The translations under genes were made by a program, and so were the position numbers. Positions 20,600 to 29,700 of a stretch of DNA of 49,588 nt are shown here, one piece after another. Below the pieces are notes generated by a model, which saw only the letters and a program-made list of their open reading frames with translations, did not search any database and was not told where the DNA came from. Origin of the DNA: Enterobacteriaceae bacterium (GTDB lineage: Bacteria; Pseudomonadota; Gammaproteobacteria; Enterobacterales; Enterobacteriaceae). Each line of letters starts with the position of its first letter. Positions within the stretch are counted from its first letter, which is position 1. The DNA lies in contig JAIRVT010000010.1 in the NCBI GenBank assembly GCA_031253755.1, positions 1-49,588 on the forward strand. The letters are read 5' to 3'.

Positions 20600-21121
20600 T
20601 TATTTTTTATCCGGGCAAGCAGCATTAGGCTGGATACGTGTTTCATTGGTTTTAGTCGTAATGACAACGGCAACACCCGGCGCGAACTGGCATGTGCGGC
20701 CAACCTGCGTTGAAGTGAAGACTTTATTGTCTTCTTTATACGTCAGGGAAACACCTCCAACGATAACTTTATCTTTTACCATTGAACCGGCTGCCGCACC
20801 CAGCGCACCACCGCCCGCAGCACCCGCTGCTGTGCCCGCGCCAGAGCCTGAACCCACGTTATGGCCGGCAATACCACCGGCAACAGCACCCAGAATGGCG
20901 CCAAACATTTGAGCGGCTTCTTTATTGGATTTGTTGTCTACAGCGACTTTAGCAGGCAGAACAGAGATGATATTGATAGTCTTGGTCTCTTGTTTCGCAT
21001 TTAATTGCCCTGTGTCATACACGTCTGCTGCATAGGAATCAGCGTTGGCCTGACAGCCGCTGATGATAATAGAAGAGGCGGTTATTGCTGAAACGCATAA
21101 TGCTTTCATTTTTAATTTCAT
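20600..21121 (-). CDS. Glycine-zipper lipoprotein, SlyB/YcfJ-like
   Basis: The 173-residue protein has a lipoprotein signal with lipobox ISGC (Cys23). It also has a glycine-zipper membrane segment (about 70-112: FGAILGAVAGGIAGHNVGSG, then a second Gly/Ala run). Such proteins sit in the outer membrane and are linked to envelope stress; the exact role here is unknown. A C-terminal domain of about 55 residues has two cysteines (TCQFAPG and AACPDKK), which could pair. A start at codon 5 is also possible. It heads the two-gene operon with the coiled-coil gene and is divergent from the chb operon. Confidence 0.8.
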   Translation of the reverse strand: MKLKMKALCVSAITASSIIISGCQANADSYAADVYDTGQLNAKQETKTINIISVLPAKVAVDNKSNKEAAQMFGAILGAVAGGIAGHNVGSGSGAGTAAGAAGGGALGAAAGSMVKDKVIVGGVSLTYKEDNKVFTSTQVGRTCQFAPGVAVVITTKTNETRIQPNAACPDKK

Positions 21122-21339
21122 TTTATTCTCTACTGTCCTTAATGGCTAAAAAGCGTTAATCATGCATCCTCTAGTGAGAAAAAACAAGATAATATCGTTC
21201 TGATAGTTAATTGATCGATATGAGTTATCAGGAAGAAAATGACGAGAATGTAATGAAATTGTTTACATATTCACGATAAATAGTGACAGAAATATGCTGA
21301 TATTTGTTGACAAAGGGGGAATGTTATTTATTAGCGCCT

Positions 21340-21409
21340 TAAATAAATCACATATTTGCGTGAAATGTGAACGGGGTCATTGTCTCTGGTCAATGAGAGA
21401 CAATTTTTT
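21340..21409 (+). ncRNA. Candidate small RNA or leader ending at an orphan terminator
   Basis: TTGACA (21307-21312) and TATTAG (21329-21334), spaced 16 bases, form a possible promoter. About 70 bases later a clean terminator appears: ATTGTCTC (21379-21386) pairs with GAGACAAT (21397-21404), followed by six Ts. No gene upstream on this strand needs it. A half CRP-like site TGTGA-N6-TCATT lies at 21366-21381. It could be a small RNA or an early-terminated leader; it does not resemble ChiX as remembered. Confidence 0.35.
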
Positions 21410-21433
21410 AGGCTTGCGAATTATTATAAATAG

Positions 21434-21484
21434 GTTGTATTTCGTATACTCTGTTCAGTCATAAGCAACCTTGAATAATACAAC
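21434..21484. promoter_or_regulatory. Inverted repeat in the chb promoter region
   Basis: GTTGTATT (21434-21441) and AATACAAC (21477-21484) face each other about 100 bases before chbB. They may be operator half-sites, for example for ChbR or NagC, but I cannot assign them. Confidence 0.35.
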
Positions 21485-21582
21485 TATTTTGATAGCCATT
21501 TAGGCCAGGAAAATAAAAAACGACGAGGTATCTGGTCAATCAGGCCGATATCAAAAATAAACGCAGTCATTGAGGGATTGTC

Positions 21583-21900
21583 ATGGAAAAGAAACTTATT
21601 TATCTATTTTGTTCAGCGGGAATGTCAACATCGCTTTTAGTATCCAAAATGAGGCAGCAAGCTGAAAAATATGAAGTTCCTGTGATTATTGACGCTTTTT
21701 CTGAAACATGGGTCACAGAAAAAGGACCTGAGGCCGATCTTGTTCTGCTTGGCCCTCAAATAGCATGGAAATGTTCTGATATTAAGAAGTTGCTCCCCAA
21801 CAAAATTGTTGAAGTGATTGACCCCAATCTATACGGCAAAATTGATGGGCTGGGAGTATTAAAAGCGGCAGTAGCATTAATTAAAAATAAATCGAGCTAA
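21583..21900 (+). CDS. chbB: ChbB, chitobiose PTS component IIB
   Basis: ChbB passes phosphate from ChbA to the incoming N,N'-diacetylchitobiose. The 105-residue protein has the phospho-cysteine loop [10 protein letters not shown], Cys10, as in E. coli ChbB (106 residues). GAGG eight bases before the ATG supports the start. It opens a six-gene run in the same order as the E. coli chbBCARFG operon. Confidence 0.95.
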   Translation: MEKKLIYLFCSAGMSTSLLVSKMRQQAEKYEVPVIIDAFSETWVTEKGPEADLVLLGPQIAWKCSDIKKLLPNKIVEVIDPNLYGKIDGLGVLKAAVALIKNKSS

Positions 21901-21979
21901 CTTATTTTATTTTAATACTTGTTATGGTTGTTTTATTCATACAAACAAGAAATGTGATTGAAGTATCTAAGGATATTCG

Positions 21980-23338
21980 ATGAATAATATAATTGCTTCT
22001 TTTGAAAAAATATTACTTCCCATTGCCGTTAAATTGGGGAATCAGCCCCATATAAATGCAATAAAGAATGGTTTTATCAGAATGATGCCGCTGGTATTAG
22101 TCGGGGCATTATTTGTTTTAATTAACAACGTATTTTTGAGTTTTGGTGAAGGGTCTTTTTTTTATTCACTGGGTATTCGAGTTTCGCCTGAAACAATAGA
22201 AATGTTAAATGGTTTTAAAGGCATCGGCGGTCATGTTTATAACGGAACATTAGGGATTATGTCGTTAATGACACCTTTCTTTATCTCAATGGGATTGGCA
22301 GAAGAACGCAAAGTTGATTCTATTTCGGCTGGGTTAATCGCCATTGCGGTATTTGTGACAGTGACACCTTTTGATGTTAATGGTAATTATGCGATAGGCG
22401 CAAATTGGTTAGGCGGCGCGAACATTATTTCAGGCATGATTATCGGCCTTGTGGTTGCTGAATTATTCACTTTTATTGTTCGCCGTCATTGGGTCATTAC
22501 ATTACCCGATAGCGTACCTCATGCGGTTAGCCGTTCTTTCTCTGCACTGATCCCCGGATTTATTATTTTATTAATCGCAGGAATGACTGCATGGGGATTA
22601 TCAAGTATTTCCACCAACTTCCACCAATTTATTCTTGATACCGTATCAACGCCATTAGCTTCTTTGGGCGGCGTTGTTGGCTGGGCTTATGTTATTTTCA
22701 CCACATTGCTTTGGTTCTTTGGTATTCATGGTGCGATGGCGTTGACTGCACTTGATAATGGCATTATGTTGCCTTGGGCATTGGAAAACGTTGCATTATA
22801 TAACGAATATGGTTCGGTTGATGCGGCTATTGCAGCGGGTAAATCATTTCATTTATGGGCGAAACCTTTACTGGATTCGTATATTTTCCTCGGTGGTTCA
22901 GGAGCAACGCTTGGGCTTATTATTGCAATATTTATCGGGTCACGGCGTGCAGATTATCGGCAAGTTGCAAAACTGAGTTTACCGGCGGGCATTTTCCAAA
23001 TTAATGAACCCATTATATTTGGTATACCCGTTATTATGAATCCGGTATTATTTATTCCCTTTGTTCTGGTGCAACCTATATTGGCGGTTATTACGATAAT
23101 TGCCTATTATACGGGGATCATTCCGCCTATCACGAATATTGGCCCTTGGACGATGCCGACAGGGTTAGGTGCTTTCTTTAATACTAATGGTAATATTTCG
23201 GCACTCCTTTTAGCACTATTTAATCTGGTCGTTGCAACCTTAGTCTATTTACCTTTCGTCATCGTTGCGAATAAAGCACAACTGATTACTGAAGATGAAG
23301 AAAGTGAAGAAGACATTAAAAATGCGTTAAAATTTTAA
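21980..23338 (+). CDS. chbC: ChbC, chitobiose PTS permease IIC
   Basis: This 452-residue inner-membrane protein is the transport channel of the lactose/cellobiose-type PTS family and carries the sugar during phosphorylation. About ten hydrophobic segments are visible. Conserved IIC pieces include [10 protein letters not shown] and [15 protein letters not shown], the substrate-binding region. The length equals that of E. coli ChbC (452). It follows chbB after 79 bases, an AT-rich gap in which I see no clear site. Confidence 0.95.
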   Translation: MNNIIASFEKILLPIAVKLGNQPHINAIKNGFIRMMPLVLVGALFVLINNVFLSFGEGSFFYSLGIRVSPETIEMLNGFKGIGGHVYNGTLGIMSLMTPFFISMGLAEERKVDSISAGLIAIAVFVTVTPFDVNGNYAIGANWLGGANIISGMIIGLVVAELFTFIVRRHWVITLPDSVPHAVSRSFSALIPGFIILLIAGMTAWGLSSISTNFHQFILDTVSTPLASLGGVVGWAYVIFTTLLWFFGIHGAMALTALDNGIMLPWALENVALYNEYGSVDAAIAAGKSFHLWAKPLLDSYIFLGGSGATLGLIIAIFIGSRRADYRQVAKLSLPAGIFQINEPIIFGIPVIMNPVLFIPFVLVQPILAVITIIAYYTGIIPPITNIGPWTMPTGLGAFFNTNGNISALLLALFNLVVATLVYLPFVIVANKAQLITEDEESEEDIKNALKF

Positions 23339-23374
23339 ATACTAAAATCCAGCATAAACAATAAAGGAAAATCT

Positions 23375-23719
23375 ATGTTTAAAGTGGAAAGCAGTGGTGA
23401 ACTATCTTCTGAAAGCCTTGAAGAAATTGTGATGGGCTTAATTATTAACTCTGGCAATGCAAGAAGTCTCGCTTATAAAGCATTAAGCAGCGCAAAAGCC
23501 GGTAATTTTATTGAAGCTGAAATGTTGATGGAAAATTCCAGAGAGGCTTTAAGCGATGCTCACAAAGTGCAAACAAAAATGATTGAAGCCGATATGGGAG
23601 AAGGAAAAATCAAAGTCAGCCTGATACTGGTACATGCACAAGATCACTTGATGAATGCAATGCTGGCGCGCGAACTTGTTGCGGAGTTAATTGATCTTCA
23701 CAAAAAAATAAACCAATAA
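23375..23719 (+). CDS. chbA: ChbA, chitobiose PTS component IIA
   Basis: ChbA takes phosphate from HPr and gives it to ChbB. The 114-residue helical protein belongs to the PTS lactose/cellobiose IIA family, which works as a trimer. The active histidine is His87 in LVHAQDHLM. The EEIVMGLIINSGNARSLAY stretch is strongly conserved with E. coli. AGGA seven bases upstream supports the start. chbR follows after 16 bases. Confidence 0.95.
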   Translation: MFKVESSGELSSESLEEIVMGLIINSGNARSLAYKALSSAKAGNFIEAEMLMENSREALSDAHKVQTKMIEADMGEGKIKVSLILVHAQDHLMNAMLARELVAELIDLHKKINQ

Positions 23720-23735
23720 ATAAAAGAGGTGTGTG

Positions 23736-24584
23736 ATGCAGCCAACAATAAATGAAAACAGCTCTGCGGTAGAGATTAAAATGGTCTACGAGAATGAAAT
23801 CTTCAACGATAAAGACTTTCATGTGGTTATTTATAATAAAACTGAAAGCGCTACCGGGCTGCACCAACACGATTATTATGAATATACGATTGTTTTGACG
23901 GGGCGTTATTATCAACGTATTAATGGGCGAAAAGTATTGCTTGAGCGAGGCGATTTTGTCTTTTTGCCTATTGGATCAAACCATGAAAGTTTTTATGAGT
24001 TTGGTGCAACGCGCATTTTAAATGTGGGTATCAAGAAATCATTTTTTGAACGTTATTTTCTGCCGTTACTTCCGTCATATTTTGTGTCATCCCAGTCTTA
24101 TCCATTAAAACATGAATTTATGGCCTATATTGAATCCGTGATTGCATCATTAAACTTCCGCGACAGCGAATTCAATGAATTTATTGAAATTGTTACTTTT
24201 AATGTTGTCAATCGATTACGTCACTATAGAGAGATTAACGTGTTAGATGATACGCCACAATGGTTAAAAAATACGATTGAAGAAATGCATGAAATTGCTA
24301 TGTTTAATGAGAATGCGTTAGAGAATATGGTTAATATTACGGGGAAATCTCAAGAATATTTAACTCGGACAACCAAACGCTATTATGGAAAAACCCCTAC
24401 GCAAATCATTAATGATATTCGCATTAACTTTGCCAAAAAACAGTTGGAAATAACTAACTTTTCAATTACTGATATTGCATTTGAATCAGGCTATAGCAGC
24501 CCAAGTTTATTTGTGAGGAAATTTAAAGAAGCAACATCGTTAACACCGAGCGAATATAGAAAAAACCTACAGGCAATATCTTGA
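23736..24584 (+). CDS. chbR: ChbR, AraC-family regulator of the chb operon
   Basis: ChbR is the dual regulator that represses chb without sugar and activates it with phosphorylated, deacetylated chitobiose. The protein has 282 residues. The N-terminal cupin region includes [20 protein letters not shown]. The C-terminal AraC domain (about 180-280) ends with [20 protein letters not shown] and LTPSEYRK. The ATG at 23736 follows an in-frame GTG and has AGAGG six bases before it. Its place inside the operon is the same as in E. coli. Confidence 0.92.
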   Translation: MQPTINENSSAVEIKMVYENEIFNDKDFHVVIYNKTESATGLHQHDYYEYTIVLTGRYYQRINGRKVLLERGDFVFLPIGSNHESFYEFGATRILNVGIKKSFFERYFLPLLPSYFVSSQSYPLKHEFMAYIESVIASLNFRDSEFNEFIEIVTFNVVNRLRHYREINVLDDTPQWLKNTIEEMHEIAMFNENALENMVNITGKSQEYLTRTTKRYYGKTPTQIINDIRINFAKKQLEITNFSITDIAFESGYSSPSLFVRKFKEATSLTPSEYRKNLQAIS

Positions 24585-24619
24585 TTATTCAATATAAGAA
24601 GGTATTTAGGCGTTATATG

Positions 24620-24666
24620 CCTTTTCATAATAGTGAGAGTATCAGCCGTGATTTTTCCTTATCCCG
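24620..24666 (-). repeat. Palindromic repeat family, copy B (left arm)
   Basis: The outline ccttttcataatagtgagagtatc, then agccgtgatttttccttatcccg, matches the left part of the complete copy at 28492-28580. The hairpin's second arm is missing. It lies between chbR and chbF, inside the operon. Confidence 0.7.
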
Positions 24667-24698
24667 TCGTTATTTTAATTAAATAGGTTGGAATGTCC

Positions 24699-26072
24699 AT
24701 GAGTCAAAAATTGAAAATTGTCACTTTGGGTGGCGGCAGTAGTTACACGCCTGAATTAATTGAAGGGTTTATTAAACGTTATGACGAACTGCCTATCAGT
24801 GAATTATGGCTAGTCGATATTGAAGAAGGTAAAGAAAAACTGGATATTATTTATGATCTCAGTTTGAGAATGATCGAAAAAGCCAATGTGCCCATTAAAT
24901 TATATAAAACACTTAATCGTAAAGAAGCATTAAAGGATGCTGATTTCGTGACGACCCAATTGCGTGTAGGCTTATTAACAGCACGTGAAAAAGATGAAAC
25001 TATCCCATTACGTTATGGTTATTTGGGGCAGGAAACGAATGGTGCGGGTGGTTTATTTAAAGGATTGCGTACGATACCCGTTATTTTCGACATTATTAAA
25101 GATGTTGAAGAAATTTGCCCTCAAGCGTGGATCATCAACTTTACTAATCCGGCGGGAATGGTAACGGAAGCAGTCTATCGACACACAAATTTTAAGCGCT
25201 TTATTGGGATTTGCAATGTGCCTATTGGCATGACAATGTTTATTAAGGATGTGCTGAATCTGACGCAAGACAATAATCTGTCAATTGATCTATTTGGTTT
25301 AAATCACTTGGTCTTTATTAAGGATATCTTTGTTGATGGTGTTTCTTATTTTGACGAGCTATTGAATGGCATTATTTCTGACACATTAAGCACAAACTCT
25401 GTCAAAAACATCACAGGGCTGCCTTTTGATAAAGGGTTATTAAGTGCATTGCGTTTAATACCTTGCTCTTATCTGCAATATTATTTTAAAACAAAAGAGA
25501 TGTTAGCTATTGAGATGGCGGAGTTTTATAAAGAGGGCAGCCGGGCACAAATCGTTCAAGCGTTGGAGAAAGAACTCTTTAAGTTATATCAAGATCCTGA
25601 ACTCAATATAAAACCCAAGCAGCTTGAATTACGTGGCGGAGCTTATTATTCCGAAGCGGCTTGTGAAGCCATTAATGCAATTTACAATGACAAACAAACT
25701 GAACATTATGTCAATATTCCACATTCTGGTCATATTAATAATATTCCGGCGGATTGGGTCATCGAAATGACCTGTAAATTAGGCAAAGAGGGCGCAATTC
25801 CCCATGAAAGATTGACGCATTTTGATGATAAAGTGTTAGGTCTCATTCATACAATAAAAGCATTCGAAATTGCGGCAAGCCAAGCAGCCGTGAGTGGTAA
25901 TTTTAATGATGTTCTGCTCGCCATGAATCTTAATCCACTGGTGAATTCCGATAATGATGCACGTCGGATGACAAAAGAATTGTTAATTGCCCATAAACAT
26001 CACTTGCCAAATTTCGCTGAGGTCATTAAACATCTTGAAGAAGAACAGGCTATAAATAGATTTTCAAAATGA
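24699..26072 (+). CDS. chbF: ChbF, 6-phospho-glucosidase of family GH4
   Basis: ChbF hydrolyses the mono-deacetylated chitobiose 6-phosphate using NAD and a divalent metal, the glycoside hydrolase family 4 mechanism. The protein has 457 residues. The NAD-binding start MSQKLKIVTLGGGSSYTPEL matches E. coli ChbF nearly residue for residue, so the second ATG (24699) is chosen over 24693. Further motifs are QTNGAGGLFKG-like text, INFTNPAGMVTEA, the metal-ligand Cys in IGICNVPIG and the His in FGLNHLVFI. Its stop codon is the first part of a repeat (copy C). Confidence 0.95.
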   Translation: MSQKLKIVTLGGGSSYTPELIEGFIKRYDELPISELWLVDIEEGKEKLDIIYDLSLRMIEKANVPIKLYKTLNRKEALKDADFVTTQLRVGLLTAREKDETIPLRYGYLGQETNGAGGLFKGLRTIPVIFDIIKDVEEICPQAWIINFTNPAGMVTEAVYRHTNFKRFIGICNVPIGMTMFIKDVLNLTQDNNLSIDLFGLNHLVFIKDIFVDGVSYFDELLNGIISDTLSTNSVKNITGLPFDKGLLSALRLIPCSYLQYYFKTKEMLAIEMAEFYKEGSRAQIVQALEKELFKLYQDPELNIKPKQLELRGGAYYSEAACEAINAIYNDKQTEHYVNIPHSGHINNIPADWVIEMTCKLGKEGAIPHERLTHFDDKVLGLIHTIKAFEIAASQAAVSGNFNDVLLAMNLNPLVNSDNDARRMTKELLIAHKHHLPNFAEVIKHLEEEQAINRFSK

Positions 26073-26103
26073 TAAGAAAAGGTACTCTTGCTATTATGAA
26101 AAA
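26071..26103 (+). repeat. Palindromic repeat family, copy C (fragment)
   Basis: The gataagaaaa...tactcttgctattatgaaaaag outline matches the right part of the family with an internal deletion. It overlaps the last bases of chbF, so the repeat supplies part of the stop region. Confidence 0.55.
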
Positions 26104-26134
26104 GAATATATAACCGGTTGAATGGAAAAATAAT

Positions 26135-26911
26135 ATGGCACCTTTATTAATTGTGAATGCGGATGATTTGGGATTATCGAAAGCCGTAAATTACGGAATT
26201 ATTGAGGCGCATCGTAATGGTATTGTGACTTCAACCACCGCCATGATGAATATGCCAAATATCGAACATGCAGCTGAATTAGTTGCGGAATATCCGACAC
26301 TGGCAATTGGCCTGCATTTTGTATTAACGGCAGGTAAACCTTTTTCATCGATGCCATCACTGGTTCGTGAGGGGGTATTGGGTAAATGGTTATGGGATAT
26401 TGAGAAAGCAGGGGAACTGCCTCTTGATGAAATTATGGCAGAGCTGGCTTGCCAATATGCGCAATTTGTAACACTTTTTGGTCGCCGGCCGAGTCATATT
26501 GACAGCCATCATCATGTTCATATGTTCCCGGATCTCTATCCGTTGGTTGCAGAATTTGCCCGTGAAAAGAGCATTGCACTGCGGGCAGGCCACGGTTTAA
26601 TCAGCGAAAATGCAGAGGTTCAACTGCCTCGCGGTACAGATTATTTCAGCATGCGGTTTTATGATGACAGTTATGGTGACAGCGATGGTGTATCAGATGA
26701 GTTGTTTCTGAGTATATTGGATGAGGTAGAAAAAAGGGAATATCACACTATTGAAGTAATGTGCCATCCGGCATTTATTGATAACGATTTGTTGGCGAGC
26801 CAATATGCTTATCAACGGTTAGATGAACTGGAAGTATTAACATCAAAATCACTAAAAGCGGCAATATTGGCACGGGGCTACCAATTGGGTTCGTACTTGG
26901 ATTTGGCCTGA
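26135..26911 (+). CDS. chbG: ChbG, chitooligosaccharide monodeacetylase (YdjC family)
   Basis: ChbG removes one acetyl group from phosphorylated diacetylchitobiose, which is needed both for ChbF action and for induction by ChbR. The 258-residue protein (E. coli 249) has metal and catalytic motifs NADDLGLSK (Asp10, Asp11), HIDSHHHVHMFPD (His121, Asp123, His125, His126, His128) and MCHPAF near the end. It closes the chb operon and faces the chitoporin gene. Confidence 0.94.
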   Translation: MAPLLIVNADDLGLSKAVNYGIIEAHRNGIVTSTTAMMNMPNIEHAAELVAEYPTLAIGLHFVLTAGKPFSSMPSLVREGVLGKWLWDIEKAGELPLDEIMAELACQYAQFVTLFGRRPSHIDSHHHVHMFPDLYPLVAEFAREKSIALRAGHGLISENAEVQLPRGTDYFSMRFYDDSYGDSDGVSDELFLSILDEVEKREYHTIEVMCHPAFIDNDLLASQYAYQRLDELEVLTSKSLKAAILARGYQLGSYLDLA

Positions 26912-26997
26912 ATTATACATTCATATTAAAAATTAAATATTCGTCACGGCTATCGTGATTGTTTAATAAATAACTTTCCAAAATGGTAGAAATATTT

Positions 26998-27050
26998 CTT
27001 ATCCCGCGCGGTGCGCGGGATAAGAAAAAATCACTATTGATACTCTCATT
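26998..27050 (+). repeat. Palindromic repeat family, copy D (hairpin plus right arm)
   Basis: A perfect 12-base stem cttatcccgcgc/gcgcgggataag with loop ggt is followed by aaaaaatcactattgatactctcatt. The end of the arm supplies bases of the chiP stop codon (27049-27051). The hairpin may also act as terminator between the convergent chbG and chiP. Confidence 0.75.
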
Positions 27051-28446
27051 AAAAAATAGTCAATGGCATCATGACCATAAATTTAATATCTTTTTCATCC
27101 TGAAATATATTACCGTATCCACCGCCATAACTTGGAATATCGGTATGGTTATTATATTTGGTAAAGTGTAATTTAAATAACGTGTCCTTTGCCTTTCCTG
27201 TCTGAATGGTATAAAAGATATCGAAATTCCAGGCACTCTCTTTTAATTTCACATCTTGTGCATATTGGGAATGGGTGCTTGGTTTTGCATCCCAGCCGTA
27301 AATATAAGACGTTCCTATTTTCCAACCGGCTAAATCCCAATTTTTTAAATCATACATCACGCCCGCAAACACGGCTTTTTCATTATTCGCATTATAGTCA
27401 GAACGGCCATCCCACCAAATATCCAAACGGCCATTAGAGGTTGCATATCCGGGTGTCATACGTTGTAAAAAATAACCCTGATTACCTCTTGCTTTGACAT
27501 AAGTTCCTTCAAGACGGAAATCAAATTGATCATAGGTATAACCGAGCGTAGCGGCTTGCAACCAGGCTAAACCATCATAAACATCATTGATTCCACCACC
27601 CGATACCTTGTCTTTGGCGCCATAAAATTGATATGACATCCGTAGCTTGCGATCCGCAACAGGGACGTCATAGGAGACTTTACCAAGATATTGATCCATA
27701 TAGTCTTTGGCCTGACCATATGCGGCTTCCAGCACCAACGCGTTTTTAAAATCATATTTAAAGCCAATGGATTGCAAGTCACTGATGCCTGTTTTTCCAT
27801 CGGCTTCGCGGAAATTATACATGTCACGATACCAAGGCGCTTTGTAGTGGTCAGTCCACATGTAAGACAGACTCAATGCCCCGTTTTGTTCGAAGTCGAA
27901 CGCGGCGCCAACTTCAAATCCACGATAAGTTCCGGGCATGTAACTCACGTGAGACGCCAGCAATGTTTGCCCCGTGGGTTGAATATAGCCGCCTCTTCCC
28001 CAGAATGGGCCGTATTTCAATTTAGCCGCTGCCTTATAAACACTGATGCCGTTGCGATCACCCGTCCATTTTTCATTCCAGCGGGTTTTCGCATCACTAA
28101 AACCGATTTCATTTGGGGCGGCGGAGCCGCTATTTGACAATTCAATTGCGGTAAATACCGCTAAATCTAAACCAATCACATCCTGAAAATAGCCCGATGA
28201 AAAATCGAGACTGGCATTAACGCTCGAATGTTTAAGATTATCGGCATATTTATTATATTCGTGACTATTCGGGTTTAATTCTTTTCTTGAACGGTCTCGT
28301 TGCCAATAATAAAGCCCCCCTTTAAGGGTTGAGTCATCTAAAAATTGCTCCGCAAAACTTACAGGCTGATAACTGATTGGCAGTAGTGCTATTGCTATTT
28401 TAAGCACGAGAAATTTCCTGCCAAAATTGACATTTTTATTAACCAT
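27049..28446 (-). CDS. chiP: ChiP-type chitoporin (OprD-family outer-membrane porin)
   Basis: ChiP lets chitooligosaccharides cross the outer membrane. The 465-residue protein (E. coli ChiP 468) has a signal peptide ending near residue 32 (SFA-EQF). The mature part starts [20 protein letters not shown], matching ChiP of E. coli. Other shared parts are [34 protein letters not shown] and the end [20 protein letters not shown]. The C-terminal residue is Phe, as expected of a barrel. A ribosome site AGAGGAA precedes the start. The gene is convergent to chbBCARFG, so uptake across both membranes is encoded together, unlike in E. coli. Repeats D and E flank it. Confidence 0.94.
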   Translation of the reverse strand: MVNKNVNFGRKFLVLKIAIALLPISYQPVSFAEQFLDDSTLKGGLYYWQRDRSRKELNPNSHEYNKYADNLKHSSVNASLDFSSGYFQDVIGLDLAVFTAIELSNSGSAAPNEIGFSDAKTRWNEKWTGDRNGISVYKAAAKLKYGPFWGRGGYIQPTGQTLLASHVSYMPGTYRGFEVGAAFDFEQNGALSLSYMWTDHYKAPWYRDMYNFREADGKTGISDLQSIGFKYDFKNALVLEAAYGQAKDYMDQYLGKVSYDVPVADRKLRMSYQFYGAKDKVSGGGINDVYDGLAWLQAATLGYTYDQFDFRLEGTYVKARGNQGYFLQRMTPGYATSNGRLDIWWDGRSDYNANNEKAVFAGVMYDLKNWDLAGWKIGTSYIYGWDAKPSTHSQYAQDVKLKESAWNFDIFYTIQTGKAKDTLFKLHFTKYNNHTDIPSYGGGYGNIFQDEKDIKFMVMMPLTIF

Positions 28447-28491
28447 TTGGATATTTCCTCTAATTTTTCACATTCTTCTTCGTTATATATT

Positions 28492-28580
28492 CCTTTTCAT
28501 AATAGTGAGAGTATCAGTAGTGATTTTTACTTATCCTGCGTGGTGAGCGGGATAAGAAATACTCTCATCATTTTGAAAGG
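28492..28580. repeat. Palindromic repeat family, copy E (complete, 89 bases)
   Basis: The left arm ccttttcataatagtgagag (from 28492) and right arm ctctcatcattttgaaagg (to 28580) are inverted. Between them is a hairpin cttatcctgc/gcgggataag in outline. This is the most complete copy and defines the family. It looks like a small non-coding mobile element (MITE-like). It sits 46 bases upstream of the chiP start. Confidence 0.75.
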
Positions 28581-28760
28581 CTATTTATATTTTCAGTGGA
28601 TCGTTAGATCGAAATTAGTATTATCATGTACAATTTTGAGTACTGCCTTAGCCTATTTTTCGCGCTGCGAATTATCAAGCCTGATATCGGATTTATTCCT
28701 AAAATATGACGCATGACACATTAATTCAGAGGGGCATGTTTTGATAAAAAAGCCTCGCAA

Positions 28761-28920
28761 TTACGCAGATTTTTTATTTATCGTGAATATAGTCACAAGT
28801 TGGTCATGAACCCAAGCGACAGAGATATGGAATAGCCTATCGTTTTTTGATGCAGTTTTTTGATACGGATACGCAAGGTGAAATGAACACTCTCAATACG
28901 TTGAGTTTCCCTGAGAGACA
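28761..28920 (-). pseudogene. Relic of an IS1-family transposase, C-terminal end
   Basis: Reading the minus strand gives RETQRIESVHFTLRIRIKKL, then HQKTIGYS. After one frameshift, SVAWVHDQLVTIF and a stop follow. The order RETQRIER..LTLRTRIKRL..RKTI(C)FS..SVE.HDKVIG is the C-terminal pattern of IS1-type transposases as remembered. No start or other half is present, so this is a dead fragment. Confidence 0.55.
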
Positions 28921-29700
28921 TGATGATTTAACGGGGAAGAGAGAACGAAAGGGAGAAAGAACAGGGAATGACAGGCTATTTAACATATTGATTATAATCA
29001 GGAGAAATAGCGATTCGATTCATTTTTAATGAAAATAATTTTAATGAAATCCGAATTGTTTATGATTTATTAAATCAACTTGTTTTCTAATCATCGTTTT
29101 AAATTTTCACATTGTTTTTTAAACGGCAACTTGAAGTTGAGTTGAATGGGTATATAAAAATAAGCAGATAAAGTGTTAGAAATCAAAATTAAAAAATGGA
29201 TGAAAAATTGTCTATGCGATAGTTAAACCAAATGATAGTTAAACCAAATGGAACTAAAAAAATGGTTATCAAAGTAGCGGCTATGCTTAACGTTTAACTC
29301 ATTATCAAAGAGACAAAAAATAATTTTCACCTGATTTTCCTTTATTCCGATGTATGTCTGGAGTATGCGGTAGCTTTAACCAAAAGCGGGAAAAATATAG
29401 GGTAAATAATAATTATGTTGTTTTTAAAGCTGAAAATTCAGATTGAACCGGTATGTCTTAAATAAGAAAAACAAGATTAAATAAAAAATGAATGAACAAT
29501 GATTTATTGATATTTAATTTAAACAAAATACAAACAAAGATAAAGTAAAATCAGAAATTACAAATCGTAATCGTTATGATTGTACCAGCATCATGATGCC
29601 CGTTGATAAATAATATTCACCAGATGATCTACTTTGTATTCCCAGTAATGTGAGGGATATGCGGTAGCTATACGCCAAAAACCGAAAGCGAGCAGACCCC
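28921..29700. other. AT-rich non-coding stretch before vgrG with short duplications
   Basis: No gene is supported here. Two features are visible. A 16-base direct tandem (gatagttaaaccaaat at 29218-29233 and 29234-29249) is one. The other is a longer imperfect duplication, 29343-29390 and 29637-29690, sharing tattcc, gtatgcggtagct or atatgcggtagct, and ccaaaa. The second copy ends ten bases before vgrG. The stretch probably holds the vgrG promoter; I could not place it. Confidence 0.5.

Noticed and set aside
21340..21409. ChiX small RNA gene
   Set aside because: The sequence lacks the UUCCUCU pairing segment and the known terminator of ChiX as remembered.
26998..27024. Hairpin as an ordinary terminator only
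   Set aside because: Neither side has a proper T-run directly after the stem, and the sequence belongs to a repeat family. A terminator role remains possible but is not shown.
28447..28716. 89-codon open frame before the IS1 relic
   Set aside because: It is made largely of the palindromic repeat copy E and starts within the chiP leader. No family resemblance was seen.
28847..29029. 60-codon open frame on the plus strand
   Set aside because: The opposite strand fits an IS1-family transposase relic better, and this frame has no recognisable content.
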